Shown: positions 45,571-57,540 of the stretch, in pieces
How positions within the stretch are numbered: position 1 is the first letter of the stretch
How the letters are laid out: each line of letters opens with the position of its first letter
Assembly (NCBI RefSeq): GCF_030817475.1
Contig: NZ_JAUSZJ010000002.1
Coordinates: 6,028,626-6,092,625, forward strand
Origin: Streptomyces sp. V2I9
GTDB lineage: Bacteria > Actinomycetota > Actinomycetes > Streptomycetales > Streptomycetaceae
Direction of reading: 5' to 3'
DNA: 64,000 nt
The notes under the pieces: generated by a model
Seen by the model: only the letters and a program-made list of their open reading frames with translations
The model's database searches: none
Told to the model about the DNA's origin: nothing
Position numbers and translations under genes: made by a program

Positions 45571-46572
45571 ATGGACTTCGGACTCGTCCTCCAGACCGAC
45601 CCGCCCGCCTCGGCCGTGGTCGGCCTGATGCGCCGTGCGGAACGCAACGGGTTCCGCTACGGCTGGACCTTCGACTCGGCGGTGCTCTGGCAGGAGCCGT
45701 TCGTCATCTACAGCCGCATCCTGGAACACACGGAGAAGATGACCGTGGGCCCGATGGTCACCAATCCGGGCACCCGCACCTGGGAGGTCACCGCCTCCAC
45801 CTTCGCCACCCTGAACGACATGTACGGCAACCGCACCGTCTGCGGCATCGGGCGCGGCGACTCCGCGATGCGCGTCGCGGGCCGCCCGCCCAACACGCTG
45901 GCCCGCCTCGGGGAGGCCATCGACGTCATCCGGGACCTCGCGGAGGGCCGGGAGGCCCTGGTCGGCGGGCAGCCGGTACGGATTCCCTGGGTGAAGGACG
46001 GGCGGCTGCCGGTGTGGATGGCGGCGTACGGCCCCAAAGCCCTGGCGCTGGCAGGGCAGAAGGCCGATGGCTTCATCCTCCAGCTCGCGGACCCGTTCCT
46101 GGCCGAGTGGATGATCAAGGCGGTACGGGACGCGGCGGCGGACGCCGGCCGGGACCCGGACTCCGTCACCATCTGCGTCGCCGCCCCCGCCTACGTCGGG
46201 GACGACCTCGACCACGCGCGGGAGCAGTGCCGCTGGTTCGGCGGGATGGTCGGCAACCACGTGGCCGACCTGGTCGCCCGCTACGGCGAGCACTCCGGCC
46301 TGGTGCCCGAGGCGCTGACGGCGTACATCGCCGGACGCTCCGGCTACGACTACAGCCACCACGGGCGCACCGGCAATCCGGACACGGCGTTCGTCCCGGA
46401 CGAGATCGTCGACCGGTTCTGCCTGCTCGGTCCCGTCGAGGCGCACATCGAGAAGCTACGGGCGCTGCGGGAGATGGGCGTCGACCAGTTCGCGCTGTAC
46501 AACATGCACGACGCGCGGGAGGCGACCATCGACGCCTACGGGGCCGGGGTCATCCCGGCCCTGAGCGACTGA
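45571..46572 (+). CDS. LLM-class F420-dependent oxidoreductase (TIGR03842 type)
   Basis: A 333-residue luciferase-like TIM-barrel protein: MDFGLVLQTDPPASAVVGLM, GWTFDSAVLWQEPFVIYSRI, VGPMVTNPGTRTWEVTAS and YGPKALALAGQKADGFILQL. Members of this subfamily sit beside dihydropyrimidinase genes in many actinobacteria, as here apart from the uvrA2 gene between. It probably oxidises or reduces a pyrimidine-related compound with F420 or FMN; the exact reaction is not established. ATG at 45571 follows AGAGGAG. Confidence 0.88.
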   Translation: MDFGLVLQTDPPASAVVGLMRRAERNGFRYGWTFDSAVLWQEPFVIYSRILEHTEKMTVGPMVTNPGTRTWEVTASTFATLNDMYGNRTVCGIGRGDSAMRVAGRPPNTLARLGEAIDVIRDLAEGREALVGGQPVRIPWVKDGRLPVWMAAYGPKALALAGQKADGFILQLADPFLAEWMIKAVRDAAADAGRDPDSVTICVAAPAYVGDDLDHAREQCRWFGGMVGNHVADLVARYGEHSGLVPEALTAYIAGRSGYDYSHHGRTGNPDTAFVPDEIVDRFCLLGPVEAHIEKLRALREMGVDQFALYNMHDAREATIDAYGAGVIPALSD

Positions 46573-46633
46573 TCCGTCCGGGGCCGCCTCGGTTCCCGCC
46601 GTCCGGGTCACCCCTTCACCCCGCGGCCGCCGA

Positions 46634-47395
46634 TCACACGGGCGGGCCGCCGCGCCCCAGCAGGGCGGTGACGTCCACCGTCTCGTCCGGAGACGGAGTG
46701 GCTGTCGGAACCGGCCGGTCGAAACCGGAGAGGGTCACCGTCCCGCGCTCGTCGGCGTTCCGCACGGTGATCCGCACCGGGTACGGCGTGCCCTCGGCGG
46801 CCACGTGGACGGTCACCCGCTCGCCGCCCTCCACCCGCGTGACAGGGACGGTGGGAACGCCGTTCACGTCGGTCTTCCTCCCCTTCGTCAGCGTGCCCCG
46901 CTCCGTGGCGCCGGCGTTGTCCGCGATCAGTCCGCGGAAGGTGTCGAGATCGCAGGCATCGGTGACTCCCATCAGCCGGGGGTCGTCGGCCGACGCCTTC
47001 ATGGAGCGGCCGTCGAGGATCGCGTGGAACGTGGACCCGCCGACCGGCACGTGTTCCTTCCAGAACGCGGCGTCCGGCTTCAGCCAGACGTCGTCACCGC
47101 GCTTCACGATCTCCACCGAGCCGTCGTCGCCCTGGTCGATTTCGCCCGCGCAGTTCCCCGCACGGTCCAGTGCCAGGTCCACGCTCATGGACCGGCCGCT
47201 CCCGTCGACACTGCCCCGCGCGCTCAACCGCAAGGACTTCACGTCGAGCAGGGCATCGCGTGAGCGTTCGACGATCTCCCGCGCGCTCAGCGCGTCGATG
47301 TCGTCGTCAGCCCGCGCGAGCGTGCCACTCGTCACGGTGAGAGTGACGGCCGCCACGCCCGCGGCCGCCCGCGTGGCCCACCGGTGTCCGCTCAC
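46634..47395 (-). CDS. Secreted LppX/LprAFG-like protein
   Basis: A 253-residue exported protein with a signal peptide (AAAGVAAVTLTVTSGTLARA) but no lipobox Cys. The mature part (LSAREIVERSRDALLDVKSL, LDRAGNCAGEI, DVWLKPDAAFWKEHV, DVNGVPTVPVTRVEGGERV) resembles the half-barrel fold of LppX/LprG-like proteins, which bind hydrophobic ligands. The GTG start follows GAGGAG. Function unknown; it may act in the cell envelope. Confidence 0.75.
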   Translation of the reverse strand: MSGHRWATRAAAGVAAVTLTVTSGTLARADDDIDALSAREIVERSRDALLDVKSLRLSARGSVDGSGRSMSVDLALDRAGNCAGEIDQGDDGSVEIVKRGDDVWLKPDAAFWKEHVPVGGSTFHAILDGRSMKASADDPRLMGVTDACDLDTFRGLIADNAGATERGTLTKGRKTDVNGVPTVPVTRVEGGERVTVHVAAEGTPYPVRITVRNADERGTVTLSGFDRPVPTATPSPDETVDVTALLGRGGPPV

Positions 47396-47594
47396 GTCGC
47401 CTCCTCGGAAAGGCCCCGGTCAGGGGCTCAGATTCCGTGACCGGCATGTTCGAGCGTACGCCGGGAGCGGGGACACCGCCCGGTGCGCGTACGGAGAGTG
47501 AAGCTCGGCGCTGATTTCGGCCACGCTGCGCGGGCAGAGCTGCCGTGGTCCCGCCCCGGGGCCACCGGCATACGCACCATGAGGGAGAACCGTC

Positions 47595-47981
47595 ATGAAC
47601 CTGTTCACGGGGACGAGGAGCGAGGGCCGCACGGCTGCGGGGGACCGCTCCCGGTCCGCCCTGCGGGCGCTCGCCGCCGCGGCGACGGCGGTCGCGCTGG
47701 CGGTCCCGGTCACCGCCGCGACCGCGACCGCCGCCCCGGCCGCGATTCCGCCCGGCCTCTCCTGCGAGACCGGCAAGCACGCCATCGACGACTACACGGG
47801 CTTCGCCCTCTGCCGCAACAACGGCAGCCGGACGCAGGTCTTCTGGGTCCATCTCGTCTGCGGTTGGTCGCCGGACGTCGACGGCGACCGCGTCACGCTC
47901 CGGCCCGGCGAGTCCGGCCAGTCCACCGCCCACTGCGGAAGCCTCGGCACCGGGATCGGCGAGATCCATGTCCGCCCGTGA
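47595..47981 (+). CDS. Small secreted protein, four cysteines
   Basis: A 128-residue protein with a long signal peptide (ALRALAAAATAVALAVPVTA ending at ATA-APA) and a mature part of ~80 residues. Cysteines in LSCETG, ALCRNN, LVCGWS and AHCGSL could form two disulfides. WVHLVCGW and VTLRPGESG are notable. No known family is recognised. ATG at 47595 follows GGGAG. It is monocistronic. Confidence 0.7.
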   Translation: MNLFTGTRSEGRTAAGDRSRSALRALAAAATAVALAVPVTAATATAAPAAIPPGLSCETGKHAIDDYTGFALCRNNGSRTQVFWVHLVCGWSPDVDGDRVTLRPGESGQSTAHCGSLGTGIGEIHVRP

Positions 47982-48157
47982 CGCCGGAGCCGTGAGTACC
48001 TCGTAGAGCCGTGCCGTACCCACCGGCCGTATGCGCAACGGCCGGTGGGTGCCCAGCGGTTGAGCGTGCCGCCTCCTCTCGTTACCCTCCAGTAAGTACG
48101 TGGGGGTGCAGCCGGGACGACCGGCCGGCCCCGCGACCCGAGGGAGGCGGCACGCCC

Positions 48158-49678
48158 ATGTCCTCAGCGGAGCCCACCGAAGCGGACCCCACCGCGACCG
48201 GGCCGGCCGGGAAGCCCGGTCCACCGGGCACGCCGGTACGGGACCCCGGCCGCGTTCCGTGCCGCGCCGCCCCCGTCCCGCCGCCGCTGCCCGGACTCGC
48301 GGAGAGCGCCCGCCGGCTCGCCGGGGGGTCCACCACCTCCACCGCCCTGGTGGCCGACGCCCTCGCCCGTATCGAGGCCACCCAGCCCACCCTCAACGCC
48401 TTCCGCCACCTGCGCGCCGAAGCCGCCCTGGCCGAGGCGGCCGAGGCCGATCGCAGGCTCGCGGCAGGGGAGCGGCTGCCGCTCCTCGGCGTACCGGTCG
48501 CCGTCAAGGACGACACCGATGTGGCGGGCCTGCCCACCCACTTCGGCTGCGACGGGGAACGGCCCCCGGTCACCGCCGACAGCGAGGCCGTCCGCCGGCT
48601 GCGCGCCGCCGGAGCCGTCGTCGTCGGCAAGACCAACTCCTGCGAACTCGGGCAGTGGCCCTTCACCGAAGGGCCCGGCTTCGGAGCCACCCGCAACCCG
48701 TGGAACACCGCGCACACACCGGGCGGCTCCTCGGGCGGATCGGCCGCAGCCGTCGCCGCCGGGCTCGTCCCCGCCGCCCTCGGCTCGGACGGCGCCGGTT
48801 CCGTCCGCATCCCCGCCGCCTGGACCCATCTCGTCGGCATCAAGCCGCAGCGCGGGCGGATCTCGGTCCACCCGCACAGCGACGCCTTCCAGGGCCTGAC
48901 GGTGAACGGGCCCCTCGCCCGTACGGTCGCGGACGCCGCGCTGCTGCTGGACGCCGCCGCCGGGGCGCACCCCGAGGACTTCCACCGGCCTCCCGCCGTC
49001 CGTGCCGCCGAGGCCGCCCGCCGCGAGCCCGGCCGGCTGCGCATCGCCCTCGCCTGGCGGCCCCCGCTCACCCTCACCGGCGCGGGCCCCGACCCCGAGG
49101 TGCGCCGGGCGGTCACCGCGCTCGCCGAGACCCTGGCCCGGCTCGGCCACCACGTCGAGGAGGCCCGCCCCCGATACGGGCTGATCGGTCTCTCCTTCGT
49201 GCCGCGCGCCACCGCGGGCATCGCCGAGTTCGCCGCACGCCACCCCGAACCGGCGCTGCTCGACCCGCGCACCCGCAGCGCCCTGCGGACCGGCACCCGG
49301 CTCGGTGGTCGGGCGGTGCGGGCCGCCCGCGCCCGCGAGGTGCGCCAGCACCGCCGGATCGGGGCCCTCTTCGACGCCTCCGGGTTCGACGTGCTCCTCA
49401 CCCCCACCACGGCGGCCCCACCGCCGCGGATCGGCAGGTTCGACGACCTCGGCGCCTGGCGCACCGACCTCGCGATGACCGCCGCCTGTCCGTACGCCTG
49501 GCCGTGGAACGTCCTCGGCTGGCCCGGCGTGAACGTCCCGGCCGGTTTCACCCGCTCCGGCCTCCCCGTCGGCGCCCAGCTGCTGGGGCCCTCCCGCGCC
49601 GAGGAACGCCTGATCGCGCTCGCCGCCCAGCTGGAGGACGACCTGCGCTGGTACGAGCACCGGCCGCCGATCACGTAA
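48158..49678 (+). CDS. Amidase-signature hydrolase
   Basis: A 506-residue amidase-signature enzyme with the Ser-cisSer-Lys triad visible: Lys in GVPVAVKDDTDVAG, the first Ser in TPGGSSGGSAAAVAAG and the nucleophile region GSDGAGSVRIPA. It hydrolyses amide bonds; the substrate is unknown. The N-terminal ~45 residues are proline/alanine-rich and atypical. ATG at 48158 follows GGGAGGCGG. No obvious operon partners. Confidence 0.88.
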   Translation: MSSAEPTEADPTATGPAGKPGPPGTPVRDPGRVPCRAAPVPPPLPGLAESARRLAGGSTTSTALVADALARIEATQPTLNAFRHLRAEAALAEAAEADRRLAAGERLPLLGVPVAVKDDTDVAGLPTHFGCDGERPPVTADSEAVRRLRAAGAVVVGKTNSCELGQWPFTEGPGFGATRNPWNTAHTPGGSSGGSAAAVAAGLVPAALGSDGAGSVRIPAAWTHLVGIKPQRGRISVHPHSDAFQGLTVNGPLARTVADAALLLDAAAGAHPEDFHRPPAVRAAEAARREPGRLRIALAWRPPLTLTGAGPDPEVRRAVTALAETLARLGHHVEEARPRYGLIGLSFVPRATAGIAEFAARHPEPALLDPRTRSALRTGTRLGGRAVRAARAREVRQHRRIGALFDASGFDVLLTPTTAAPPPRIGRFDDLGAWRTDLAMTAACPYAWPWNVLGWPGVNVPAGFTRSGLPVGAQLLGPSRAEERLIALAAQLEDDLRWYEHRPPIT

Positions 49679-52030
<2,352 letters not shown>

Positions 52031-52070
52031 CGTGAGGTGAGGCGGACACGTCCGCCTCTCGCCCCACCTG

Positions 52071-52107
52071 CCCCGCCCCGGCCGGCCCCGCGCCCGCCGG
52101 GGCGGGG
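52071..52107 (+). terminator. Terminator after icd
   Basis: CCCCGCCCCGGC (52071-52082) pairs with GCCGGGGCGGGG (52096-52107). A second small hairpin of 8 bp (AGGCGGAC / GTCCGCCT) lies at 52040-52057. Confidence 0.75.
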
Positions 52108-52162
52108 TGCGTCCGGGGCCCGTACGGGTGAGCAGGGCAATCCGCGGGCCCCACGGTTCCGA

Positions 52163-53753
52163 ATGAGGACCGTGAGGATCGAACGGACAGCCCTGACCCG
52201 CAACGCTCTCGCCGCCCTGAGCGGACTCCTCGCGGGGTTCGCCGCCCTGGCCGTCGCCGAACTCGTCTCGGCGGCCGTCAGGCCCGAGGCGGGCCCCCTG
52301 ACAGCGGTCGGCGGGGCGGCCATCGACCGGACGCCCGTCCAGGTGAAGGACTGGGCGATCCGCACCTTCGGAGAGAACGACAAGGCCGTCCTCCAACTCG
52401 GCATCGTCGCCACGCTCGCCCTCCTCGCCGTCGCCATCGGCCTGCTGGCCCTGCGCCACCGGCGCACCGGCTCCCTCGCCGTCCTGGTCTTCGGCGTGGT
52501 CGGCACGGCCGCCGCCGTCAGCCGCCCGGACTCCACGGGCCTCGTGGACGGGTTGCCGTCGCTGGTGGGCGCGGTCGCCGGGGCCGTCCTGCTGTACGTC
52601 CTCGCCGGCAGGCTCACGACCCCGCGCAGGGGCCCCACCGGGTCGCCGGACGAGGAGAGCGGCTGGGACCGGCGCGGGTTCCTGGTCGCCGCCACCGCCG
52701 CGGCCGCCGCCTCCACGGCGGCGGGGGCCGTCGGCCGGACGCTCAACGGGCGCAGCGCCCGGGACGCCGTCGCCTCCCGCGACGCCGTACGGCTGCCCGC
52801 CCCGGCCTCGCCCGCCGAGCCGATCCCGGCGGGCGCGCGGCCGAGGGTGCCAGGTCTCGCCCCGTTCACCACCCCCGGCAAGACGTTCTACCGGGTGGAC
52901 ACCGCGCTCGTGGTCCCCAAGGTCGACGCGACCACCTGGCGGCTGCGCATCCACGGCAAGGGCGTGCGCCGGGACCTGGAGTTCACCTACCAGGACCTGT
53001 TGTCCCGCCCTCTGATCGAACGCGAGATCACCCTGTGCTGCGTCTCCAACGAGGTCGGCGGCCCTTACATCGGCCACGCCCGGTGGATCGGCGTCCGCCT
53101 CGCGGGCCTCCTCAAGGAGGCAGGTGTGAAGCCGCCGTCCCGGGGCGGCCGGGCGGACCAGATCATCGCCCGCTCGGTGGACGGCATGACGCTCGGCACC
53201 CCTGTCGAGGACGTCATGGACGGGCGGGACGCGCTGCTGGCCCTCGGCATGAACGGCGAACCGCTGCCCTTCGTCCACGGGTTCCCCGTCCGCATGCTCG
53301 TGCCCGGTCTGTACGGGTACGTCTCGGCCTGCAAGTGGATCGAGGACATCGAGCTGACCACCTTCGCCGCCTACGACGCGTACTGGGTGAAGCGGTCGTG
53401 GGGCGCGGGAGGCCCCCGTCAAGACCCAGTCCCGCATCGACACCCCCAAGCCCTTCGCCCGCCCGGAGGCCGGTACGGTCATGGTCGCCGGAGTGGCCTG
53501 GGCCCAGTACCGGGGCATCGAGAAGGTCGAGATCCGGGTGGACGACGGCCCCTGGCGGCCGGCGCAACTGGCCGACCGGGCCACCGTCGACACCTGGCGT
53601 CAGTGGTCCTACCCGTGGAAGGCGGCCCCCGGCAGCCACACGCTCACCGTCCGCGCCACGGACGGGACGGGCGAGACACAGACCGAGAAGCGCACCGGGA
53701 CCGTCCCGGACGGGGCGAGCGGATGGCACTCCGTGGTCGTCACCGTCGACTGA
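52163..53753 (+). pseudogene. Membrane-anchored molybdopterin (sulfite-oxidase-like) oxidoreductase, frameshifted
   Basis: The N-terminal ~180 residues hold about four membrane segments (LAALSGLLAGFAALAVAELV, VLQLGIVATLALLAVAIGLL and two more). Then comes an RRGFLVAATAAAAA stretch like a twin-arginine anchor. The molybdopterin domain follows: ITLCCVSNEVGGPYIGHARW carries the Mo-ligand Cys. At 53400-53403 the run TGGGG carries one G too many. With TGGG the frame reads KRSWAREAPVKTQSRIDTPK and continues through the dimerisation domain (IEKVEIRVDDGPWRPAQLAD) to 53753, about 530 residues. It likely transfers electrons from an oxidised substrate outside the cell. The lesion could be a sequencing error. 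Confidence 0.83.
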
Positions 53754-53756
53754 TCC

Positions 53757-54060
53757 GGGACGCGCCGGACGCCGGGTACGCCCCGCACCGCACGCACAGT
53801 CCGGGCGGCACGCACGGTCGCCACCTGGTCCCGGCTCAACTCCCGTGCGGCGGAGGCGAGATCGGACGGCGTGCCGTCGGCCGGGCGGCGGCCCCGCCCG
53901 AGCGGTACCTGACCGCGCCCGCGCAGCAGGTCGAAGAGTCCCTCCGGGTACGCGGCGAGGTCCCCGGCGGGACCGCCGGAGTGCGGGGCCCGGTCGCCCG
54001 GCCGGGGCGCCACACCGTCGCCGCCCGACGCCCCGGCCGCCTCCGCCTGCCGCGCGGCGG
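53757..54060 (-). other. Possible coding fragment downstream of the MpaB-like gene
   Basis: The minus strand has a frame with very GC-rich third positions (for example LAAYPEGLFDLLRGRGQVPL and SDLASAARELSRDQVATVRA) between the MpaB stop and the oxidoreductase stop. It has no clear start and runs antisense into the neighbour. It could be a frameshifted extension of the MpaB-like gene or an unrecognised small gene. Confidence 0.35.
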
Positions 54061-54933
54061 TCAGCCCTCCGCGGGCGCCGGAGGCCGGGTCATCGCCCAC
54101 CGGATCGTTCCGGTCAGGGCCTTCCCGGCGGGCCGTACGCAGATCTCCTCGACCCCCGGAACCCGAGGCAGCCGCAGCTGCTTCCTGGCCCACGGCGGCA
54201 GTGTGGACACGGCGTTGGCGGCGAGCACCGCGTACGGGGGACGGGCCGGCCAGGGCAGCGGCGGGCGCGACAGGATGAAGCGGGCTGCGTCCAGCGCCTC
54301 ACGGGCCGCGCGCAGCTCCGGCCGGTAGGCGGCGATCCGGGCGGCCAGCTTCGCGCGATCGTGCGGCGGGTCGGGGACGCCGAGCGCGTGGGCGACCGTC
54401 GCCATGTCGTGGATGTAGCCGTCGCACCCCGCACCGTCCAACGGCCGTGCCCCGTACCGCTGATGGGCGCGCAGGAAACTGTCCACCTCCGCGACGTGCA
54501 CCCAGCACAGCAGGTGCGGGTCGGCCGCGTGGTACGGCTCACCGGAGGACGAGAACCCGCGGACCCCCTCGTGCACGGCCCGTACCCGGTCCACCGCCTC
54601 CCGCGCGTGGTCGGCCGTGCCGGAGGTGGTGACGGCCAGGAACGTGCTGGTCCGCTGGAGCCGCCCCCACGGATCGCTCCGGAACCCCGAGTGGCCCGCG
54701 ACGGCCGCCATGGCGAGGGGGTGCAGCGACTGGAGGAGCAGGGCCCGCAGCCCTCCGATGAACATGGACGCGTCCCCGTGGACCCGGCGCACCGGCCGGT
54801 CCGGGCCGAACCACCGGGGGCCGGGGGTGTCGTGGATACGGGCCCGGTTCTCCGGCCCGGAAGGCCCCGCCACCCGCGCGAACAGGATTCTCCCGAGCCG
54901 TTCCCGCAGTCCTGAGCCCGCCGCCTCGACCAT
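54061..54933 (-). CDS. MpaB-type oxygenase family protein (DUF2236)
   Basis: A 290-residue DUF2236 protein: GDASMFIGGLRALLLQSLHP with a conserved His, GRLQRTSTFLAVTTSGT, YHAADPHLLCWVHVAEVDSF with further His, and GYIHDMATVAHALGVP. The family binds heme b through a His; the latex-clearing protein and fungal MpaB oxygenase are related. The substrate is unknown. The start at 54933 (MVEAAGSGLRERLGRILF) matches the family N-terminus. Confidence 0.85.
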   Translation of the reverse strand: MVEAAGSGLRERLGRILFARVAGPSGPENRARIHDTPGPRWFGPDRPVRRVHGDASMFIGGLRALLLQSLHPLAMAAVAGHSGFRSDPWGRLQRTSTFLAVTTSGTADHAREAVDRVRAVHEGVRGFSSSGEPYHAADPHLLCWVHVAEVDSFLRAHQRYGARPLDGAGCDGYIHDMATVAHALGVPDPPHDRAKLAARIAAYRPELRAAREALDAARFILSRPPLPWPARPPYAVLAANAVSTLPPWARKQLRLPRVPGVEEICVRPAGKALTGTIRWAMTRPPAPAEG

Positions 54934-54984
54934 GTGTCCCAGTATGCTGGGGGGCCGCCGCACGGGCCCGGCCTCCGACAGCTC

Positions 54985-56051
54985 CTATGGCACCCGCGCC
55001 GTCCACTCCGGCGTCGTGAACTTCGTCCGTACCAGCTCCTCGGCGCGTGCCAGCTCCGCCGGCGTCACGCTGCCGGCCGTCAGCCCGTGCCGCCGACGGA
55101 ACGAGTCGATCATGCGCTCGATCACGGTCCGGCGGGGCAGTCCGGTCTGCCGCCGCAGCGGATCGACGCGCTTCTTCGCCGACGGGGTGCCCTTGTCCGA
55201 CATCTTCTCCTTGCCGATGCGGAGGACCTCCAGCATCTTGTCGGCGTCGATGTCGTACGCCATCGTCACGTGGTGCAGGACGGCCCCCGGCCCGCCGTCC
55301 GGCCCCACCACCCGCTTCTGGGCCGCCCCGGCGATCTTGCCGACCTCGGTGGCGATGTCGTTGAGCGGCTGGTACCACGCCTTGATGCCCATGTCAGCGA
55401 GGGCTTCCAGGACCCAGTCGTCCAGGTAGGCGTAACTGTCGGCGAACGACAGCCCGGAGACCAGGGACTGGGGGACGGCCAGCGAGTAGGTGATGGTGGA
55501 GCTGGGCTCCGCGAACATCGCGCCGCCGCCGGAGATACGGCGTACGACATCCACGCCGTGCCGCTCGACGCCCGCCGGGTCCACCTCGTTGCGCAGCGAC
55601 TGGAAGCTGCCGATGATCACGGCGGGGGAGTCCCACTCCCAGACCCGCAGCGTCGGCGGCCGCAGCCCCGCCGCGACCTCGGCGGTGATCACCTCGTCGA
55701 GCGCCATGTGCAGCGCGGGCGACTGCGGGGCGTCGTGGATCAGCTGCCAGTCGTGGTCGCTCCACTCCGTGGCCTGCGTGAGCGCCCGGCGTACGGCGAC
55801 GGCCACGCCCTCCGCGCTCAGCCCGAGCATCACCGTCGAGTCGGGCAGTGCCGCCTCGATCCGGGCCGCGAGCCCGGCCGTGTCGGTGGTGGCCGGTGCG
55901 CCCCCTCCAGCCCCGCGTCGATGGCGAGGATCGCCTCGTCGGGTTCGAGGAAGAAGTCCCCGGCGACGCGGACGTTCCGCAGCGCCCCGCCCTCCACGTC
56001 CAGGTCCACCACGACCAGCTTGCCGCCGGGAACCTTGTACTCACCGTGCAC
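54985..56051 (-). pseudogene. Lipoate/biotin protein ligase family protein, frameshifted
   Basis: From GTG at 56051 (behind GGAGG) the first ~50 residues read VHGEYKVPGGKLVVVDLDVE and DEAILAIDAGLEG, the accessory domain of LplA. The frame breaks at 55901-55905, where the coding strand has GGGGG; one more G gives EGGAPATTDTAGLAARIEAA and continues to 54985. The catalytic part has PTLRVWEWDSPAVIIGSFQS, RRISGGGAMFAEPSSTITYS (lipoate loop) and a GPDGGPGAVLHHVTMAYD region. The corrected protein is ~355 residues and would attach lipoate or octanoate to acceptor domains. A homopolymer error is a plausible cause of the break. Confidence 0.82.
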
Positions 56052-56133
56052 CGCGCCGCCTCCAGTTCCTGGGTCCGTTGCGAGGTCCCGGCTCTCCGGA
56101 CGAGCCGGACACCCACGGGTACAACGCCCATCA

Positions 56134-56496
56134 GTGTACGGATCATCCCCGGCCCGCCGTTTCCGGAAGGCCGCGGAGCGGCACCCCGCGTCGGCCGCCG
56201 ACGACACCGACGACGCCGAAACGTTCGCACGGGTCATCGCCCTGTACGGCCCCTCCCTGCTCCACCGCCGCTATCCGCAGCTCGCCCCGCCCTCGCCCCG
56301 CACGGCCCTCATGGAAGCACCCGCACGTCGGGGCCCGGCGGCGGTCCGTGGGCCGGCGACGACGGGGGGTGCGGGGCGAGCTGCGGCGACCGACCGGCGG
56401 ACGGCGGCACGTACCGTCCGCCCCGCCCCTCCGTCCCCGGACACCACGTGCGGCGTCGCTGCGGGCTGCCCGCCCTGGCATGATCGGCCGGCATGA
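56134..56496 (+). CDS. Possible small hypothetical protein coupled to cobF
   Basis: A 120-residue frame from GTG at 56134. The first half (DDTDDAETFARVIALYGPSL then LHRRYPQLAPP) has coding-like codon use; the second half is Pro/Arg-rich and doubtful. Its stop overlaps the cobF ATG (ATGA), which favours a real upstream gene. No family recognised. Confidence 0.3.
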   Translation: MYGSSPARRFRKAAERHPASAADDTDDAETFARVIALYGPSLLHRRYPQLAPPSPRTALMEAPARRGPAAVRGPATTGGAGRAAATDRRTAARTVRPAPPSPDTTCGVAAGCPPWHDRPA

Positions 56497-57332
56497 GCGA
56501 AGCGCCCCGCCACATCCTCGTCATCGGCATGGGGGCCGGCGACCCCGACCATCTGACCCTCGCCGCGGTGAAGGCCATCCGCCGGGCCGACGTCTTCTTC
56601 GTCCTGGGCAAAGGCGCGGAGAAGGACGCGCTGACCCGGCTGCGGCGGGACGTCCTCGACGAACACCTCCCCGGCCCCTACCGCGTCGTCGAGGCCGAGG
56701 ACCCGTGGCGGGACCGCACCCAGCGGGACGGCGGCCGTTACGCCTCGGCGGTGCAGGACTGGCGGCGCCGCCGGGCCGACATCTGCGAGGGCCTGATCGC
56801 CGACGAGCTGGCGCCGGGGCGGACCGGCGCCTTCCTGGTGTGGGGCGACCCGTCCCTGTACGACAGCACGCTCGCGATCCTGGACGACATCCGCGGGCGG
56901 GGAACGGTCGCCTTCGACCACGAGGTGATCCCCGGCGTCAGCAGCGTCTCGGCCCTCGCCGCCCGGCACCGCGTGACCCTGAACCGGGTCGGCCGCCCCC
57001 TCCACATCACCCCCGGCCGACGGCTCGCCCGGGGGTACCCCGACGACTGCGACCTCGTCGTGATGCTCGACGGCCACGAGACCTTCACCCACCTGGTGGG
57101 CGAGGGGTGGTGGATCCACTGGGGCGCCTACGTCGGGACCCCGGACGAGATCCTCGTCTCCGGGCCGCTCGACGAGGTGGCGGGCCGGATCAGCCGGCTG
57201 CGCGCGGAAGCCCGCGAACGGCACGGCTGGATCATGGACACCTATCTGCTGCGGCAGGGCCCCGCCGGAGCGGACGGGGAGGGCCGCCCGGCGGAAGGCG
57301 CGGACGGCCCGGCGGACGGTCCGCCCGGCTGA
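56493..57332 (+). CDS. cobF: Precorrin-6A synthase (deacetylating)
   Basis: A 279-residue SAM-dependent tetrapyrrole methyltransferase. ILVIGMGAGDPDHLTLAAVK is the family N-terminus, AFLVWGDPSLYDSTLAIL the GDP motif and FDHEVIPGVSSVSALAARH the SAM/substrate loop. CobF methylates precorrin-5 at C-1 with loss of acetate in aerobic cobalamin synthesis. It is isolated from other cob genes here, and no cobalamin riboswitch was found upstream. The last ~25 residues are low-complexity (Gly/Ala/Asp). Confidence 0.92.
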   Translation: MSEAPRHILVIGMGAGDPDHLTLAAVKAIRRADVFFVLGKGAEKDALTRLRRDVLDEHLPGPYRVVEAEDPWRDRTQRDGGRYASAVQDWRRRRADICEGLIADELAPGRTGAFLVWGDPSLYDSTLAILDDIRGRGTVAFDHEVIPGVSSVSALAARHRVTLNRVGRPLHITPGRRLARGYPDDCDLVVMLDGHETFTHLVGEGWWIHWGAYVGTPDEILVSGPLDEVAGRISRLRAEARERHGWIMDTYLLRQGPAGADGEGRPAEGADGPADGPPG

Positions 57333-57342
57333 CCGGACCCGG

Positions 57343-57540
57343 TCAGCGGCGGGACTCGTGCTCCCTGATGACGCCGAGACCGTGGCCGAGGCTCGGGCAC
57401 TCGGCCGTCAGGTCGTCGCCGCGCACCAGGTAGTCGTGGACTCTGCCGTCCGTCGGCCGCTCGACCGCTCGGTACTGCGTGCCGTTCACGGTGATCGTCC
57501 AGTCGTCGCCGTCCTGGGCCCACCCGACTGTCTTCTTCAT
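57343..57540 (-). CDS. Small conserved-looking hypothetical protein
   Basis: 65 residues, MKKTVGWAQDGDDWTITVNG then TQYRAVERPTDGRVHDYLVR and a short tail. The alternating pattern suggests a small beta-rich domain, and codon use is coding-like. Convergent with cobF, 10 bp apart. No family is recognised. Confidence 0.6.
   Translation of the reverse strand: MKKTVGWAQDGDDWTITVNGTQYRAVERPTDGRVHDYLVRGDDLTAECPSLGHGLGVIREHESRR

Noticed and set aside
56052-56492. Possible cobalamin riboswitch before cobF
   Set aside because: No B12-box-like conserved core could be found in the region; a covariance-model scan would be decisive.
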